Source: Yimella lutea (GTDB lineage: Bacteria > Actinomycetota > Actinomycetes > Actinomycetales > Dermatophilaceae). From it: DNA of 64,000 nucleotides. The stretch covers positions 3,348,001-3,412,000 of the forward strand of contig NZ_VFMO01000001.1 in NCBI RefSeq assembly GCF_006715095.1, read 5' to 3'. The stretch's first letter is position 1. Each line of letters begins with the position of its first letter. The position numbers and the translations under genes are program-made. The notes beneath the pieces were generated by a model. The model did not search any database and was not told where the DNA came from. It was given only the letters and a program-made list of their open reading frames with translations. Shown here one piece after another: positions 7,573 to 15,192 of this stretch.

Positions 7573-7603
7573 ACGGCCGCCCACCCTGCGGGTGGACGGC
7601 CGT
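7573..7603 (-). terminator. Intrinsic terminator of rplA
   Basis: A 14-bp stem with one G-T pair and a 3-nt loop lies 19 nt beyond the rplA stop. On the minus strand it is followed by TTTTGTTGTG, a proper T-tract. Confidence 0.85.
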
Positions 7604-7621
7604 CGAGCGATCGAATCAGGC

Positions 7622-8347
7622 TCAGGCCTCTTCGGAGGTGGCTTCCTCGGAGGTGAGGTTGCGGGTCTTGGTGAAGTCCAGCGGGATACCGGGGCCCATC
7701 GTCGTCGACATGGTCGCCTTGGTGATGTAGCGACCCTTCGACGAGGCCGGCTTCAGACGCAGGATCTCCTCCAGCGCGGCGGCGTAGTTCTCGACGAGCG
7801 ACTTCTCGTCGAAGGATGCCTTGCCGATGATGAAGTGCAGGTTGCTGTGCTTGTCGACGCGGAACTCGATCTTTCCGCCCTTGATGTCGCTGACAGCCTT
7901 CGCGGTGTCCATGGTGACGGTGCCGGTCTTCGGGTTCGGCATCAGACCACGCGGGCCGAGGACCTTACCGAGACGACCGACCTTGCCCATCAGGTCGGGG
8001 GTGGCGACGACGGCGTCGAAGTCGGTCCAACCGCCGGCGACCTTCTCGATGAGGTCGTCGGAACCGACGAAGTCGGCGCCTGCAGCCTCAGCAGCGGCCG
8101 CCTTGTCACCGTTGGCGAAGACCAGCACGCGGGCGGTCTTACCGGTGCCGTGCGGCAGGTTGACGGTGCCGCGGACCATCTGGTCGGCCTTGCGCGGGTC
8201 GACACCGAGGCGGAACGCGACCTCGACGGTCGAGTCGTACTTGGTGTTCGCCGAGTCCTTGGCCAGACGGACGGCCTGCAGCGGCGCGTAGACCGAGCCT
8301 TCGCCGATCTTCTCCGCGGACGCGCGGTAGTTCTTGCTGCGCTTCAT
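7622..8347 (-). CDS. rplA: 50S ribosomal protein L1
   Basis: A 241-residue L1, normal length. It starts [14 protein letters not shown] at ATG 8347 behind GAGGAG; the frame is open further upstream but that extension crosses the intergenic hairpin and is not L1. The central [14 protein letters not shown] signature of L1 is intact. L1 binds 23S rRNA at the L1 stalk next to the E site and, in many bacteria, represses its own messenger. The C-terminal tail is slightly extended (EEATSEEA). It is the last gene of secE-nusG-rplK-rplA, separated from rplK by a 157-bp gap with a strong hairpin. Confidence 0.98.
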   Translation of the reverse strand: MKRSKNYRASAEKIGEGSVYAPLQAVRLAKDSANTKYDSTVEVAFRLGVDPRKADQMVRGTVNLPHGTGKTARVLVFANGDKAAAAEAAGADFVGSDDLIEKVAGGWTDFDAVVATPDLMGKVGRLGKVLGPRGLMPNPKTGTVTMDTAKAVSDIKGGKIEFRVDKHSNLHFIIGKASFDEKSLVENYAAALEEILRLKPASSKGRYITKATMSTTMGPGIPLDFTKTRNLTSEEATSEEA

Positions 8348-8445
8348 GAGTGCTCCTCGTGAATGATGTGGGAGTTGTGGTTCTGCGGACCAGCGCCGGC
8401 CCAACCACCTGTTGCCAGTAGGCAACCTGTCCATTGTCGCGCATG

Positions 8446-8479
8446 AACGGGGCTGACGCGAAATCGCGTCAGCCCCGTT
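8446..8479 (-). promoter_or_regulatory. Strong hairpin in the rplK-rplA gap
   Basis: Perfect 15-bp arms (8446-8460 and 8465-8479) with a 4-nt loop lie 26 nt after the rplK stop. No T-run follows on the minus strand. A smaller stem, GTTGCC-AGTA-GGCAAC, lies at 8411-8426, nearer rplA. It could be a partial terminator, a processing site or a leader element for L1 control. Confidence 0.6.
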
Positions 8480-8504
8480 GCTGCACAACGTTATTGCTGG
8501 TCGA

Positions 8505-8936
8505 TCAGGACTCGACGTCGATACCCATCGAACGGGCGGTGCCGGCGATGATGCGCGACGCCATGTCGATGTCGTTGGCGTTGAGGTCCTGCATCTTCTG
8601 CTCGGCGATGGCGCGCACCTGGTCCTTGGACAGCTTGGCGACCTTGGTCTTGTGCGGCTCACCCGAACCCTTGGCGACGCCGGCAGCCTTCTTGATCAGC
8701 TCAGCGGCGGGCGGGGTCTTGGTGATGAAGGTGAACGAGCGGTCTTCGTAGACCGTGATCTCGACCGGGATGACGTTGCCACGCTGGGATTCGGTCGCGG
8801 CGTTGTAGGCCTTGACGAACTCCATGATGTTGACGCCGTGCTGACCGAGGGCCGGGCCGACGGGCGGAGCCGGGGTGGCCGCACCGGCCTGGATCTGCAG
8901 CTTGATGAAGCCGGAGACCTTCTTCTTGGGAGGCAT
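8505..8936 (-). CDS. rplK: 50S ribosomal protein L11
   Basis: A 143-residue L11 of normal length. The N-terminal domain has the proline-rich switch ([22 protein letters not shown]), and the C-terminal RNA-binding domain ends [13 protein letters not shown]11 binds the GTPase-associated region of 23S rRNA, supports elongation-factor action and is the target site of thiostrepton-type antibiotics. ATG 8936 follows an AGAGGAAG site. It lies 97 bp after nusG and before rplA, the standard order. Confidence 0.98.
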   Translation of the reverse strand: MPPKKKVSGFIKLQIQAGAATPAPPVGPALGQHGVNIMEFVKAYNAATESQRGNVIPVEITVYEDRSFTFITKTPPAAELIKKAAGVAKGSGEPHKTKVAKLSKDQVRAIAEQKMQDLNANDIDMASRIIAGTARSMGIDVES

Positions 8937-9033
8937 GTAGCTTCCTCTTTCTTTTCAGTGTGGGCCTACGCCGTGGGCGATGACCCGGTTGCATGTCCTC
9001 ACCCGAGGCCCGGGCAAGGGGTTGAGCGACGAC

Positions 9034-9945
9034 TCAGATCTTGGCGACCTGGTTGAAGCCCAGCTCGACCGGCGTTTCGCGGCCGAAGATGGAGACCAAC
9101 ACCTTGAGCTTCTGGGTGTCGGTGTTGATTTCGGAGATCGTCGCCGGAAGCGTCTCGAAGGGACCTTCCATGACGGTGACGGACTCTCCGACGTTGAAGT
9201 CGACCTCGGCCGGCGTGGCAGCCTTCTTCGCAGCACCACCGGTCTTCTGACCTGCGGCGGCCTCGGTCTCGGGCTCCTCGAAGGTCGGGTTCAGCATCGT
9301 CACGACCTCGTCGAGGTTCAGCGGCGACGGCGCGTGCGCGTTGCCGACGAACCCGGTGACACCTGGGGTGTGGCGCACCGCGCCCCAGCTCTCGTCGGTG
9401 AGGTCCATACGCACCAGCACGTATCCGGGCATCCGGACACGGGTGCCCATCTTCTTCTGGCCGTTCTTGATCTCGGTGAAGTCTTCCATCGGAACCTCGA
9501 TCTGGAAGATGTAGTCCTCCATCGACAGGTTCTGAATGCGGTTCTCCAGGTTCGCCTTGACCTTCTTCTCGTATCCGGCGTACGAGTGGATGACGTACCA
9601 GTCGCCGAACTGCGAACGCAGTTCGCGCATGTACTCCTCGCGCGGGTCGACGGCCGGCTTCGTAGCCTCGGCCGCGCCTTCGTCCTCGGAAGTCTCGGAC
9701 TCGGCATCCGCGACATCGTCAGCCTTGACGGCAGCGTCCTCGGCCTCTGCGTCAACCTGGGTGCCCTCGCCGTCGACGTCGTCGGCGTACGCGGGCATGC
9801 CCTCGTCCTCGGCATCGGCCACGCGCAGGTCGTCGTCGGCGTCGGCACCCGGTGCCGGCGAGGTCACGTCCTGGGCAGCGTCGGGCAGTTCGACGGACTC
9901 GGCCGTCTCCTGTGCGTCGACGTCAGGGCTGTGCTGCTCAGTCAT
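9034..9945 (-). CDS. nusG: Transcription termination/antitermination protein NusG
   Basis: A 303-residue NusG. Residues 1 to about 105 form an acidic, low-complexity actinobacterial extension rich in Asp, Glu and Ala. The NGN domain starts near 112 ([20 protein letters not shown]) with the RNA polymerase-facing MPGYVLVRM segment, and the KOW domain lies at about 253-300 ([19 protein letters not shown]). An alanine/lysine linker separates NGN from KOW. NusG links RNA polymerase to Rho and to the ribosome. It sits 54 bp after secE as in most bacteria. Confidence 0.97.
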   Translation of the reverse strand: MTEQHSPDVDAQETAESVELPDAAQDVTSPAPGADADDDLRVADAEDEGMPAYADDVDGEGTQVDAEAEDAAVKADDVADAESETSEDEGAAEATKPAVDPREEYMRELRSQFGDWYVIHSYAGYEKKVKANLENRIQNLSMEDYIFQIEVPMEDFTEIKNGQKKMGTRVRMPGYVLVRMDLTDESWGAVRHTPGVTGFVGNAHAPSPLNLDEVVTMLNPTFEEPETEAAAGQKTGGAAKKAATPAEVDFNVGESVTVMEGPFETLPATISEINTDTQKLKVLVSIFGRETPVELGFNQVAKI

Positions 9946-9999
9946 GGACCTGCTTCCTTGATTCGTTTTCGTTTGCGTCGGTGCGGACGTCGCGGCGGG

Positions 10000-10245
10000 T
10001 CAGCTGGTGCCAAAGACGAACGACACGGCACGGCTGAAGACCCAGTCGAGGCCGAGGACGAACAACATAATGAACACGATGAAAGCCAGTACCACGATGG
10101 TGTACTGGGTGAGTTCGTCGCGGGTGGGACGGACCACCTTGCGGATCTCGGCGAGGACCTGCCGGATGTACAACAGAATCCGACCGAAGAATCCCTTGGA
10201 GGACTGCTCCGTGTCGCGAGCGCTCGCGGTGCTCGTGTCGGCCAC
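10000..10245 (-). CDS. secE: Preprotein translocase subunit SecE
   Basis: An 81-residue single-span SecE. The GTG at 10245, behind AGAGAGGC, is chosen; a longer open frame upstream crosses the tRNA-Trp gene and cannot be coding. The conserved amphipathic helix (RQVLAEIRKVVRPTRDEL) precedes one transmembrane helix at about residues 48-72. SecE clamps SecY in the protein-export channel. The gene lies between tRNA-Trp and nusG, the usual arrangement. Confidence 0.96.
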   Translation of the reverse strand: MADTSTASARDTEQSSKGFFGRILLYIRQVLAEIRKVVRPTRDELTQYTIVVLAFIVFIMLFVLGLDWVFSRAVSFVFGTS

Positions 10246-10279
10246 GGTGTCGCCTCTCTCCTGATCGATCACGTATGCG

Positions 10280-10352
10280 CAGGGCACGAGGGACTCGAAC
10301 CCCCAACCCCCGGTTTTGGAGACCGGTGCTCTACCAATTGAGCTAGTGCCCT
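10280..10352 (-). tRNA. tRNA-Trp (CCA)
   Basis: A standard 73-nt cloverleaf: acceptor AGGGCAC/GTGCCCT, D-stem GCTC/GAGC, anticodon stem CCGGT/ACCGG with loop CTCCAAA giving anticodon CCA, and a normal T-arm. CCA is not encoded. It precedes secE, as in many actinobacteria. Confidence 0.97.
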
Positions 10353-10489
10353 GTGGTCGGGATGTTGGAAATCCTGACCGGGTGGCCGCCTGCGGACACG
10401 ACTGAGCGTGGCTGACAGTCAACCGAAGGACGAGTCTACGTCAGACCCCGCTACGGAAGCCAACCCGGCTCGGCCACTAGCGTTCCGCC

Positions 10490-11551
10490 ATGGCTGCAAC
10501 GAAGGATGCGACGACGGACGACACCACTCGCGGACGCTCGCTGCTCACGTTGCCGAAGGCGCATCTGCACCTGCATTTCACCGGCTCGATGCGCATCGAG
10601 ACGGTGCGCGAGATGGCCGACAAGCACGGTCTGCGGCTGCCGAACGCACTCACCCGTGACTACCCGCCTCAGCTGTCCGGGGTGGACGATCGCGGCTGGT
10701 TCCGGTTCCAGCGACTGTACGACGCCGCCCGCGCGTGCGTTCGCGACGAGCAGGACATGCGACGCATCGTCCGGGAGGCTGCGCAGGACGACGCTGCCGA
10801 GGGCTCGAAATGGTTGGAGATCCAGGTCGACCCGACCTCGTACGCCGGTTTCGTCGGTGGCATCACGCCGATGCTCGAGATCGTCATCGACGAGGCCAAG
10901 GCCGCCTCGAGCGATCTCGGGATCGGCGTCGGAGTGCTGGTGGCCGCGTCCCGCATCAAGCACCCCTACGACGCCCGGACCCTTGCCCGCCTGGCCGTGC
11001 AGCACGCCGGCGACGTCCTGGCATTCGGTCTTTCCAACGACGAGCGCCGCGGCAACACCGAGGACTTCGCCCCGGCGTTCCGCATCGCCCATGCCGGCGG
11101 CTTGGCGTCCGTACCCCATTCCGGCGAGCTTCTCGGACCGCAGGCGATCAGCGAGACCATCGACTCACTCGGCCCGCAGCGGCTGGGTCACGGCGTCCGG
11201 GCAGCGGAATCGGACGTGGTGCTGGAGCGGGTGCTCGACAACGACATCGCACTCGAGGTGTGCCCGGGATCGAACCTCGCCCTCGGCGTCTACTCCCGCC
11301 CCGAGGACGTGCCGCTTCGCCAATTGTTCGACGCGGGCGCGACCATCGCGCTCGGGGCCGACGACCCACTGCTGTTCGACAACCGGCTCGCCGCGCAGTA
11401 CGAGACGGCTCGGACGGTGCACGGCTTCAGTGACGAGGAACTCGCCGAACTCGCCCGGCACTCGATCCGCGCATCATTCGCACCGGACGACAGCAAGCGC
11501 GAGATGTTCGCCGAGGTCGACGCCTGGCTCACCGAAAGTCCGCAGAACTGA
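10490..11551 (+). CDS. add: Adenosine deaminase
   Basis: A 353-residue metal-dependent deaminase that converts adenosine to inosine in purine salvage. The zinc-binding HLHLH begins at His25 in PKAHLHLHFTGSM, HSGE carries the catalytic pair, then GHGVR, and later LGADDPLLF with the metal-binding aspartates. Family length is normal. No Shine-Dalgarno site precedes ATG 10490, but TAGCGT lies 6 nt upstream (10478-10483), which fits a leaderless transcript. It converges on murB. Some family members deaminate adenine or other nucleosides, so the exact substrate is inferred. Confidence 0.9.
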   Translation: MAATKDATTDDTTRGRSLLTLPKAHLHLHFTGSMRIETVREMADKHGLRLPNALTRDYPPQLSGVDDRGWFRFQRLYDAARACVRDEQDMRRIVREAAQDDAAEGSKWLEIQVDPTSYAGFVGGITPMLEIVIDEAKAASSDLGIGVGVLVAASRIKHPYDARTLARLAVQHAGDVLAFGLSNDERRGNTEDFAPAFRIAHAGGLASVPHSGELLGPQAISETIDSLGPQRLGHGVRAAESDVVLERVLDNDIALEVCPGSNLALGVYSRPEDVPLRQLFDAGATIALGADDPLLFDNRLAAQYETARTVHGFSDEELAELARHSIRASFAPDDSKREMFAEVDAWLTESPQN

Positions 11552-11632
11552 CACGCTGACCCGCGCGTTCTGCGGACACCCGCTCCTGAATGTCCGCAAG
11601 GTGGCCGCGTTGACGCGCCAGTTCTGCGGACT
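11537..11632. repeat. Inverted repeat between add and murB
   Basis: AGTCCGCAGAACTG at 11537-11550 overlaps the add stop and is repeated inverted at 11619-11632; a third copy of the core GTTCTGCGGAC lies at about 11567. The convergent location suggests a role as a two-way transcription end, or an extragenic repeat family. Confidence 0.6.
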
Positions 11633-11638
11633 CTCGAG

Positions 11639-12712
11639 TCAGAGGTCGTGGCCGACGAAGACGGGTTCGTTGACCAGTTCCACGCCGAACGCCTCCCGGA
11701 CGCCGTCGCGCACCGCGCGTGCCAACTCGGCGACGTCGTGAGCAGTCGCCTTCCCGCGGTTGGTCACCGCGAGCGTGTGCTTGGTCGACAGCGCAGCGGG
11801 GCCGGGCATCCCGAAGCCCTTGCCGAAGCCGCCCTTGTCGATCAGCCATGCCGCGCTCGTCTTGACCATGCCGTCGGGGGCCGGGAACTGCGGCGGCTTC
11901 GGGCCGTCGGCACCGAGCCGCTCTGCGGCGCGCTTCTCCAGGTCCGCGAACCGTTTCGGGGACAGGATCGGGTTGGTGAAGAACGAACCGCAGGACCAGG
12001 TGTCGTGATCGGACGTGTCCAGCACCATGCCGCGCTTGCGGCGCTGGGCCAGCACGGCCTCGCGTGCATCGGCGAGCGACACCCGAGCGCCCTGGTCGAC
12101 CCCGAGCTGGGCGGCCAGGTCGGCGTACGCGACCGGCTGCGACAGGTCGGCAACCGTCAACTGGAAGAGCACGTCGAGGACGACGAAGCGTCCGGTCTGC
12201 TTGAAGACAGAGTGCCGGTAGGTGAAGTCGCAGCGCTGGTTGGTGAAGGTGCGGATCTGCTGGGTGTCGCGGTCGAAAGTGCGCACCTGGGCGATCGTCT
12301 GCGCGACCTCTTGTCCGTACGCGCCGACGTTCTGCACCGGCGTCGCGCCGGCCAGACCGGGAATGCCGGAGAGCGCTTCGATGCCCGACCAGCCCTCGGC
12401 GCACGCACGCGCGACGAACTCGTCCCAGTTCTCCCCCGCTGCGACCCGCACCATCGCGCCCCCACAGGAGTCGCTCGACTCGACCTGGATACCGCTGTTG
12501 GCGATGTGGACGACCGTGCCGGCGAAACCGTCGTCGCTGATCACGAGGTTCGAGCCCCCCGAGACGATGAGGAGGGGTTCGTCGGCGTCGTCGACCTCAC
12601 GCACGGCATCGACGATGTCGTCGATGGATTCCGCAGTGACCAGCCGGCGCGCCGGCCCACCGACGCGCATGGTGGTGAGCGTCGCGAGCGCGACGTCGTG
12701 TGCCTCCTGCAT
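11639..12712 (-). CDS. murB: UDP-N-acetylenolpyruvoylglucosamine reductase
   Basis: A 357-residue flavoenzyme that reduces UDP-GlcNAc-enolpyruvate to UDP-MurNAc for peptidoglycan. The FAD-binding part shows TTMRVGGPARRL and LIVSGGSNLVISD; GSFFTNPIL carries the active-site serine, with AAWLIDKGGFGKG and the C-terminal Glu region (ALSTKHTLAVTNRG). This is the longer actinobacterial type. ATG 12712 overlaps the upstream dehydratase stop as TGATG, deciding the start. It ends the hadA-hadB-murB unit and faces add. Confidence 0.95.
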   Translation of the reverse strand: MQEAHDVALATLTTMRVGGPARRLVTAESIDDIVDAVREVDDADEPLLIVSGGSNLVISDDGFAGTVVHIANSGIQVESSDSCGGAMVRVAAGENWDEFVARACAEGWSGIEALSGIPGLAGATPVQNVGAYGQEVAQTIAQVRTFDRDTQQIRTFTNQRCDFTYRHSVFKQTGRFVVLDVLFQLTVADLSQPVAYADLAAQLGVDQGARVSLADAREAVLAQRRKRGMVLDTSDHDTWSCGSFFTNPILSPKRFADLEKRAAERLGADGPKPPQFPAPDGMVKTSAAWLIDKGGFGKGFGMPGPAALSTKHTLAVTNRGKATAHDVAELARAVRDGVREAFGVELVNEPVFVGHDL

Positions 12713-13134
12713 CAGCGCTCGCTCAGGTCGACGGTGGCCAGCGCGCGGCTGAGCACCTTCGTCCCGCCCTGGGTGGCAGTGAGTTCGACCGTGACGCGGT
12801 CGCCGTCGATCTTCTTGATCGTGCCGGTCACCGCGAGCGGGGTGGCCGAGTCGTACTCGACGACGACCGGTGCGCTGAAGCGCACTCCGTACTCGACGAC
12901 TCGTCCCGGGTCGCCCACCCATTCGCCGACCAGCGAGACCGCGGCGCCCATCGTCCACATGCCGTGGCCGATCACGCTCGGCAGGCCGACCGAGGTCGCG
13001 AACTTCTCGTCCCAGTGGATCGGGTTGAAGTCACCGGACGCGCCGGCGTAACGGACGAAGGTCGCGCGGTCGACGGCGATCTCGGTGCTGCCTATCGAGT
13101 CGCCGACGGCGAGTTCGGAAATCTGCGGCATCAC
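12712..13134 (-). CDS. hadB: MaoC-like dehydratase, HadB type
   Basis: A 140-residue hot-dog fold protein. The family catalytic pair is visible in YAGASGDFNPIHWDE (Asp35, His40), and VIGHGMWTMG follows. In actinobacteria HadA and HadB form a heterodimeric (3R)-hydroxyacyl-ACP dehydratase of FAS-II elongation, with HadB carrying catalysis. Coupled to hadA by an ATGA overlap and to murB by TGATG. In organisms without mycolic acids this pair may act on other acyl-CoA or ACP substrates, so the exact chain length is unknown. Confidence 0.88.
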   Translation of the reverse strand: MMPQISELAVGDSIGSTEIAVDRATFVRYAGASGDFNPIHWDEKFATSVGLPSVIGHGMWTMGAAVSLVGEWVGDPGRVVEYGVRFSAPVVVEYDSATPLAVTGTIKKIDGDRVTVELTATQGGTKVLSRALATVDLSER

Positions 13135-13577
13135 GCTTCACCTCGAATCACGACGACACAGTTCACGTCGCAGACGGGGTCACCCTCGGTCGTGGTGATC
13201 GCGGTCTTCAAGGTCACCATCGAGTGCCCGCCCGCCGACCGCACCCGGTCGACGGTCGTTGCAGCGGTGATCTCGTCACCGGCCACCAACGGGCGGTGAT
13301 GGGTGAAGCCTTCTTCGCCATGAACCAATCGGCTGAAATCGATGCCGGCCTCGGGGTCGGTGATCGCGGCGGCTTCGGCCTGCTGCGCCACGATGACCGC
13401 GAAGGTCGGCGGCGCGACGACGTCGGAGTAGCCGAGCGAACGGGCGTGCTCGACATCGGTGTGGACGGGGTCCTTGGCGCCGACGGCGGCGGCGAACTCG
13501 GCCACCTTCACCCGGGACACGACATACGTCGGAATCTTCGGGTAGGTACGGCCCTCGACTTCTGGGTTGACCGGCAT
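13131..13577 (-). CDS. hadA: MaoC-like dehydratase N-terminal type, HadA
   Basis: A 148-residue partner subunit of the HadB-like enzyme. It has the hot-dog fold (GRTYPKIPTYVVSRVKVAEFAAAVGAKDPVHTD), then VVAPPTFAVIV and GEEGFTHHRPLVAGDEI, typical of the non-catalytic substrate-binding subunit. ATG 13577 has no Shine-Dalgarno site but TAGGCT lies 7 nt upstream, so this unit probably has its own leaderless promoter rather than reading on from rpmG; two hairpins between rpmG and hadA support that. Adjacent order rpmG-hadA-hadB-murB is common in actinobacteria. Confidence 0.88.
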   Translation of the reverse strand: MPVNPEVEGRTYPKIPTYVVSRVKVAEFAAAVGAKDPVHTDVEHARSLGYSDVVAPPTFAVIVAQQAEAAAITDPEAGIDFSRLVHGEEGFTHHRPLVAGDEITAATTVDRVRSAGGHSMVTLKTAITTTEGDPVCDVNCVVVIRGEA

Positions 13578-13630
13578 GACCGCGAGCCTATCCGGCGCAG
13601 CCGACGGCCCCGAGCGCAGATGAAACAAAT

Positions 13631-13657
13631 GCGGCCGGACCCGGATGGGCCGGCCGC
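13631..13657 (-). terminator. Hairpin with T-rich tail between rpmG and hadA
   Basis: Stem GCGGCCGG/CCGGCCGC extended by an inner CCC/GGG, followed on the minus strand by ATTTGTTTCAT. Probably the main terminator after rpmG. Confidence 0.7.
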
Positions 13658-13738
13658 TTCGGCTGCCGAGGAGTTACGCAAGGCGTGGTGGTGGCACCTG
13701 GACGACTCCCGCGGAGGGCACACGCGGCGGGACGCATC

Positions 13739-13776
13739 GAGCCCCTGACAGGAACGAAGTGGCCTGTCAGGGGCTC
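13739..13776 (-). terminator. Hairpin after rpmG
   Basis: Perfect 14-bp arms (13739-13752, 13763-13776) with a 10-nt loop, 27 nt beyond the rpmG stop. Confidence 0.7.
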
Positions 13777-13802
13777 GAACTGCGAAGGAGCCGCAGATGC
13801 AA

Positions 13803-13973
13803 TCAGCGCGTCTCGCGGTGCGCGGTGTGCTTGCCGCAGCGCGGGCAGAACTTGGCCAGCTCGACCCGGTCGGGGTTGTTGCGGCGGTTCTTCTTGGTGA
13901 TGTAGTTGCGCTCCTTGCAATCCACGCACGCCAAGGTGATCTTGGGACGGATGTCTGCGCTCTTGCTAGCCAC
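13803..13973 (-). CDS. rpmG: 50S ribosomal protein L33
   Basis: A 56-residue L33 starting at GTG 13973. It reads [19 protein letters not shown], then [24 protein letters not shown] and ends HTAHRETR. The two Cys-x2-Cys pairs make this the zinc-binding form of L33 rather than the zinc-free paralogue used under zinc limitation. L33 sits near the E site of the large subunit. It follows tRNA-Met in the usual actinobacterial order tRNA-Thr - tRNA-Met - rpmG. Confidence 0.97.
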   Translation of the reverse strand: MASKSADIRPKITLACVDCKERNYITKKNRRNNPDRVELAKFCPRCGKHTAHRETR

Positions 13974-14019
13974 GGGGCAACCTGCTCTCGAAACGATGAA
14001 TGTGGGTACTACTTGGGAT

Positions 14020-14096
14020 TGGTAGCGGGAGCGGGGCTCGATCCCGCGACCTCACGATTATGAGTCGTGCGCTCTAACCAGCTGAGCTACCCCGCC
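14020..14096 (-). tRNA. tRNA-Met (CAT), elongator type
   Basis: A 77-nt cloverleaf with CCA encoded. Anticodon stem CACGA/TCGTG holds CTCATAA (anticodon CAT). Position 1 pairs G-U with 72, and the T-loop reads ATCGAGC rather than TTCGAGC, a small deviation. The lack of the initiator C1-A72 mismatch points to the elongator type. Confidence 0.93.
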
Positions 14097-14147
14097 TTGG
14101 GGAACACGTCTCGCCTGAAAATCATTCCAGGCCCTGACGTGGACCAG

Positions 14148-14220
14148 AGCCCCCAAACGGAATCGAACCGTTGACCTTCTCCTTACCATGGAGACGCTCT
14201 ACCGACTGAGCTATAGGGGC
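14148..14220 (-). tRNA. tRNA-Thr (GGT)
   Basis: A 73-nt cloverleaf: acceptor GCCCCTA/TGGGGGC with one wobble, anticodon stem TCTCC/GGAGA, loop ATGGTAA giving GGT. CCA is not encoded. Lies 51 bp upstream of tRNA-Met. Confidence 0.96.
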
Positions 14221-14300
14221 CTGCCTCCACCGACCGTCGAAACCTTGCGTTTCGAACCGTTCGGTAGCGCAGCGAAGAGGTTACCGGACACCTCTTCGAT

Positions 14301-15188
14301 TCACGAAATCGAGTCGGGCCCGTGCTCCCCGATGTGTTCCACGACCACTGATCCGACGGCGTGCACGGTGTCCTTGCGGGCCGCGCGAAGCACCAGATCC
14401 CAGCCGTTCTCGGCCTCGTCCGCGATGAAACGGACCTTGCCGGGGATGAGCACCGGCTTCTTGAACTCGACGCTGACGGTGTACTTCTCCGGCAGCCGGT
14501 TCTCGACGGCGGCGAGCATCTTCGACTTGCTCCACATGCCGTGGACGATGGTCGTCGGGAAGCCCAACGCCTTCGCGGCCAACGGGTGCATGTGGATCGG
14601 GTTCACGTCACCGGAGACGGCGGCGTAGCGGCGTCCCAGGTCGGCAGTCAGCGCCCAGGTGACGCCCGCTCCGTCGGCCGGCTCCGGCTCGTCCGACTTC
14701 GACGGCACCTCGCCCGGAACTTTCTGCCCGCGGAACAGGTAGGTGGACGTCTCGGCCCAGACGACCTCGTCCCCCACTTTGATCGTGGACACGAGGTCGG
14801 CCTGCGCGCCGCGGAAGTGTGGGCGGAGGTTCTCGATGCCCACCTCCAGGTCGAGCACCTCGAGGGCTCCGACCCGACGGTGCTGGGTGATCGTGTTGGA
14901 CAGGTGCACGCTGCCCATCAGCGGGAAGGGGAACTCCTTGTCCGCCATGAGCGTGACCTGCAGCGGGAACACCAGCACGTGCAGGTAGGTCGCCGGCAGC
15001 AGGTGTGTGACCGGGAAGCCGCACACCTGGTCGTAGGCGGCGAGCGCGCCCTGGTCGACCTTCACCCCGCGCTGGACGACGCGGACGTCAGGCAGCGTGC
15101 GGCCCTTGCGGGCGAACCCGGTGGCCGCGGCCTTCGCCAGCACCGGCCCGAGGGTCGGCGTGGCGTCGAGCTCGATGGTGCGCGTCAT
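14301..15188 (-). CDS. MaoC/HtdX-like hydratase
   Basis: A 295-residue double hot-dog protein similar to mycobacterial HtdX. The N-terminal half lacks a catalytic signature; the C-terminal half carries YAAVSGDVNPIHMHPLAAKALGFPTTIVHGMW with the Asp/His dyad of (R)-specific enoyl hydratases. It would hydrate enoyl-CoA or enoyl-ACP chains. ATG 15188 lies 4 bp after the stop of the FabG4-like reductase, forming a thiolase - reductase - hydratase operon in the order of the M. tuberculosis fadA2-fabG4-htdX cluster (recalled). With these partners it could act in chain elongation or in beta-oxidation run either way. Confidence 0.87.
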   Translation of the reverse strand: MTRTIELDATPTLGPVLAKAAATGFARKGRTLPDVRVVQRGVKVDQGALAAYDQVCGFPVTHLLPATYLHVLVFPLQVTLMADKEFPFPLMGSVHLSNTITQHRRVGALEVLDLEVGIENLRPHFRGAQADLVSTIKVGDEVVWAETSTYLFRGQKVPGEVPSKSDEPEPADGAGVTWALTADLGRRYAAVSGDVNPIHMHPLAAKALGFPTTIVHGMWSKSKMLAAVENRLPEKYTVSVEFKKPVLIPGKVRFIADEAENGWDLVLRAARKDTVHAVGSVVVEHIGEHGPDSIS

Positions 15189-15192
15189 GGAC

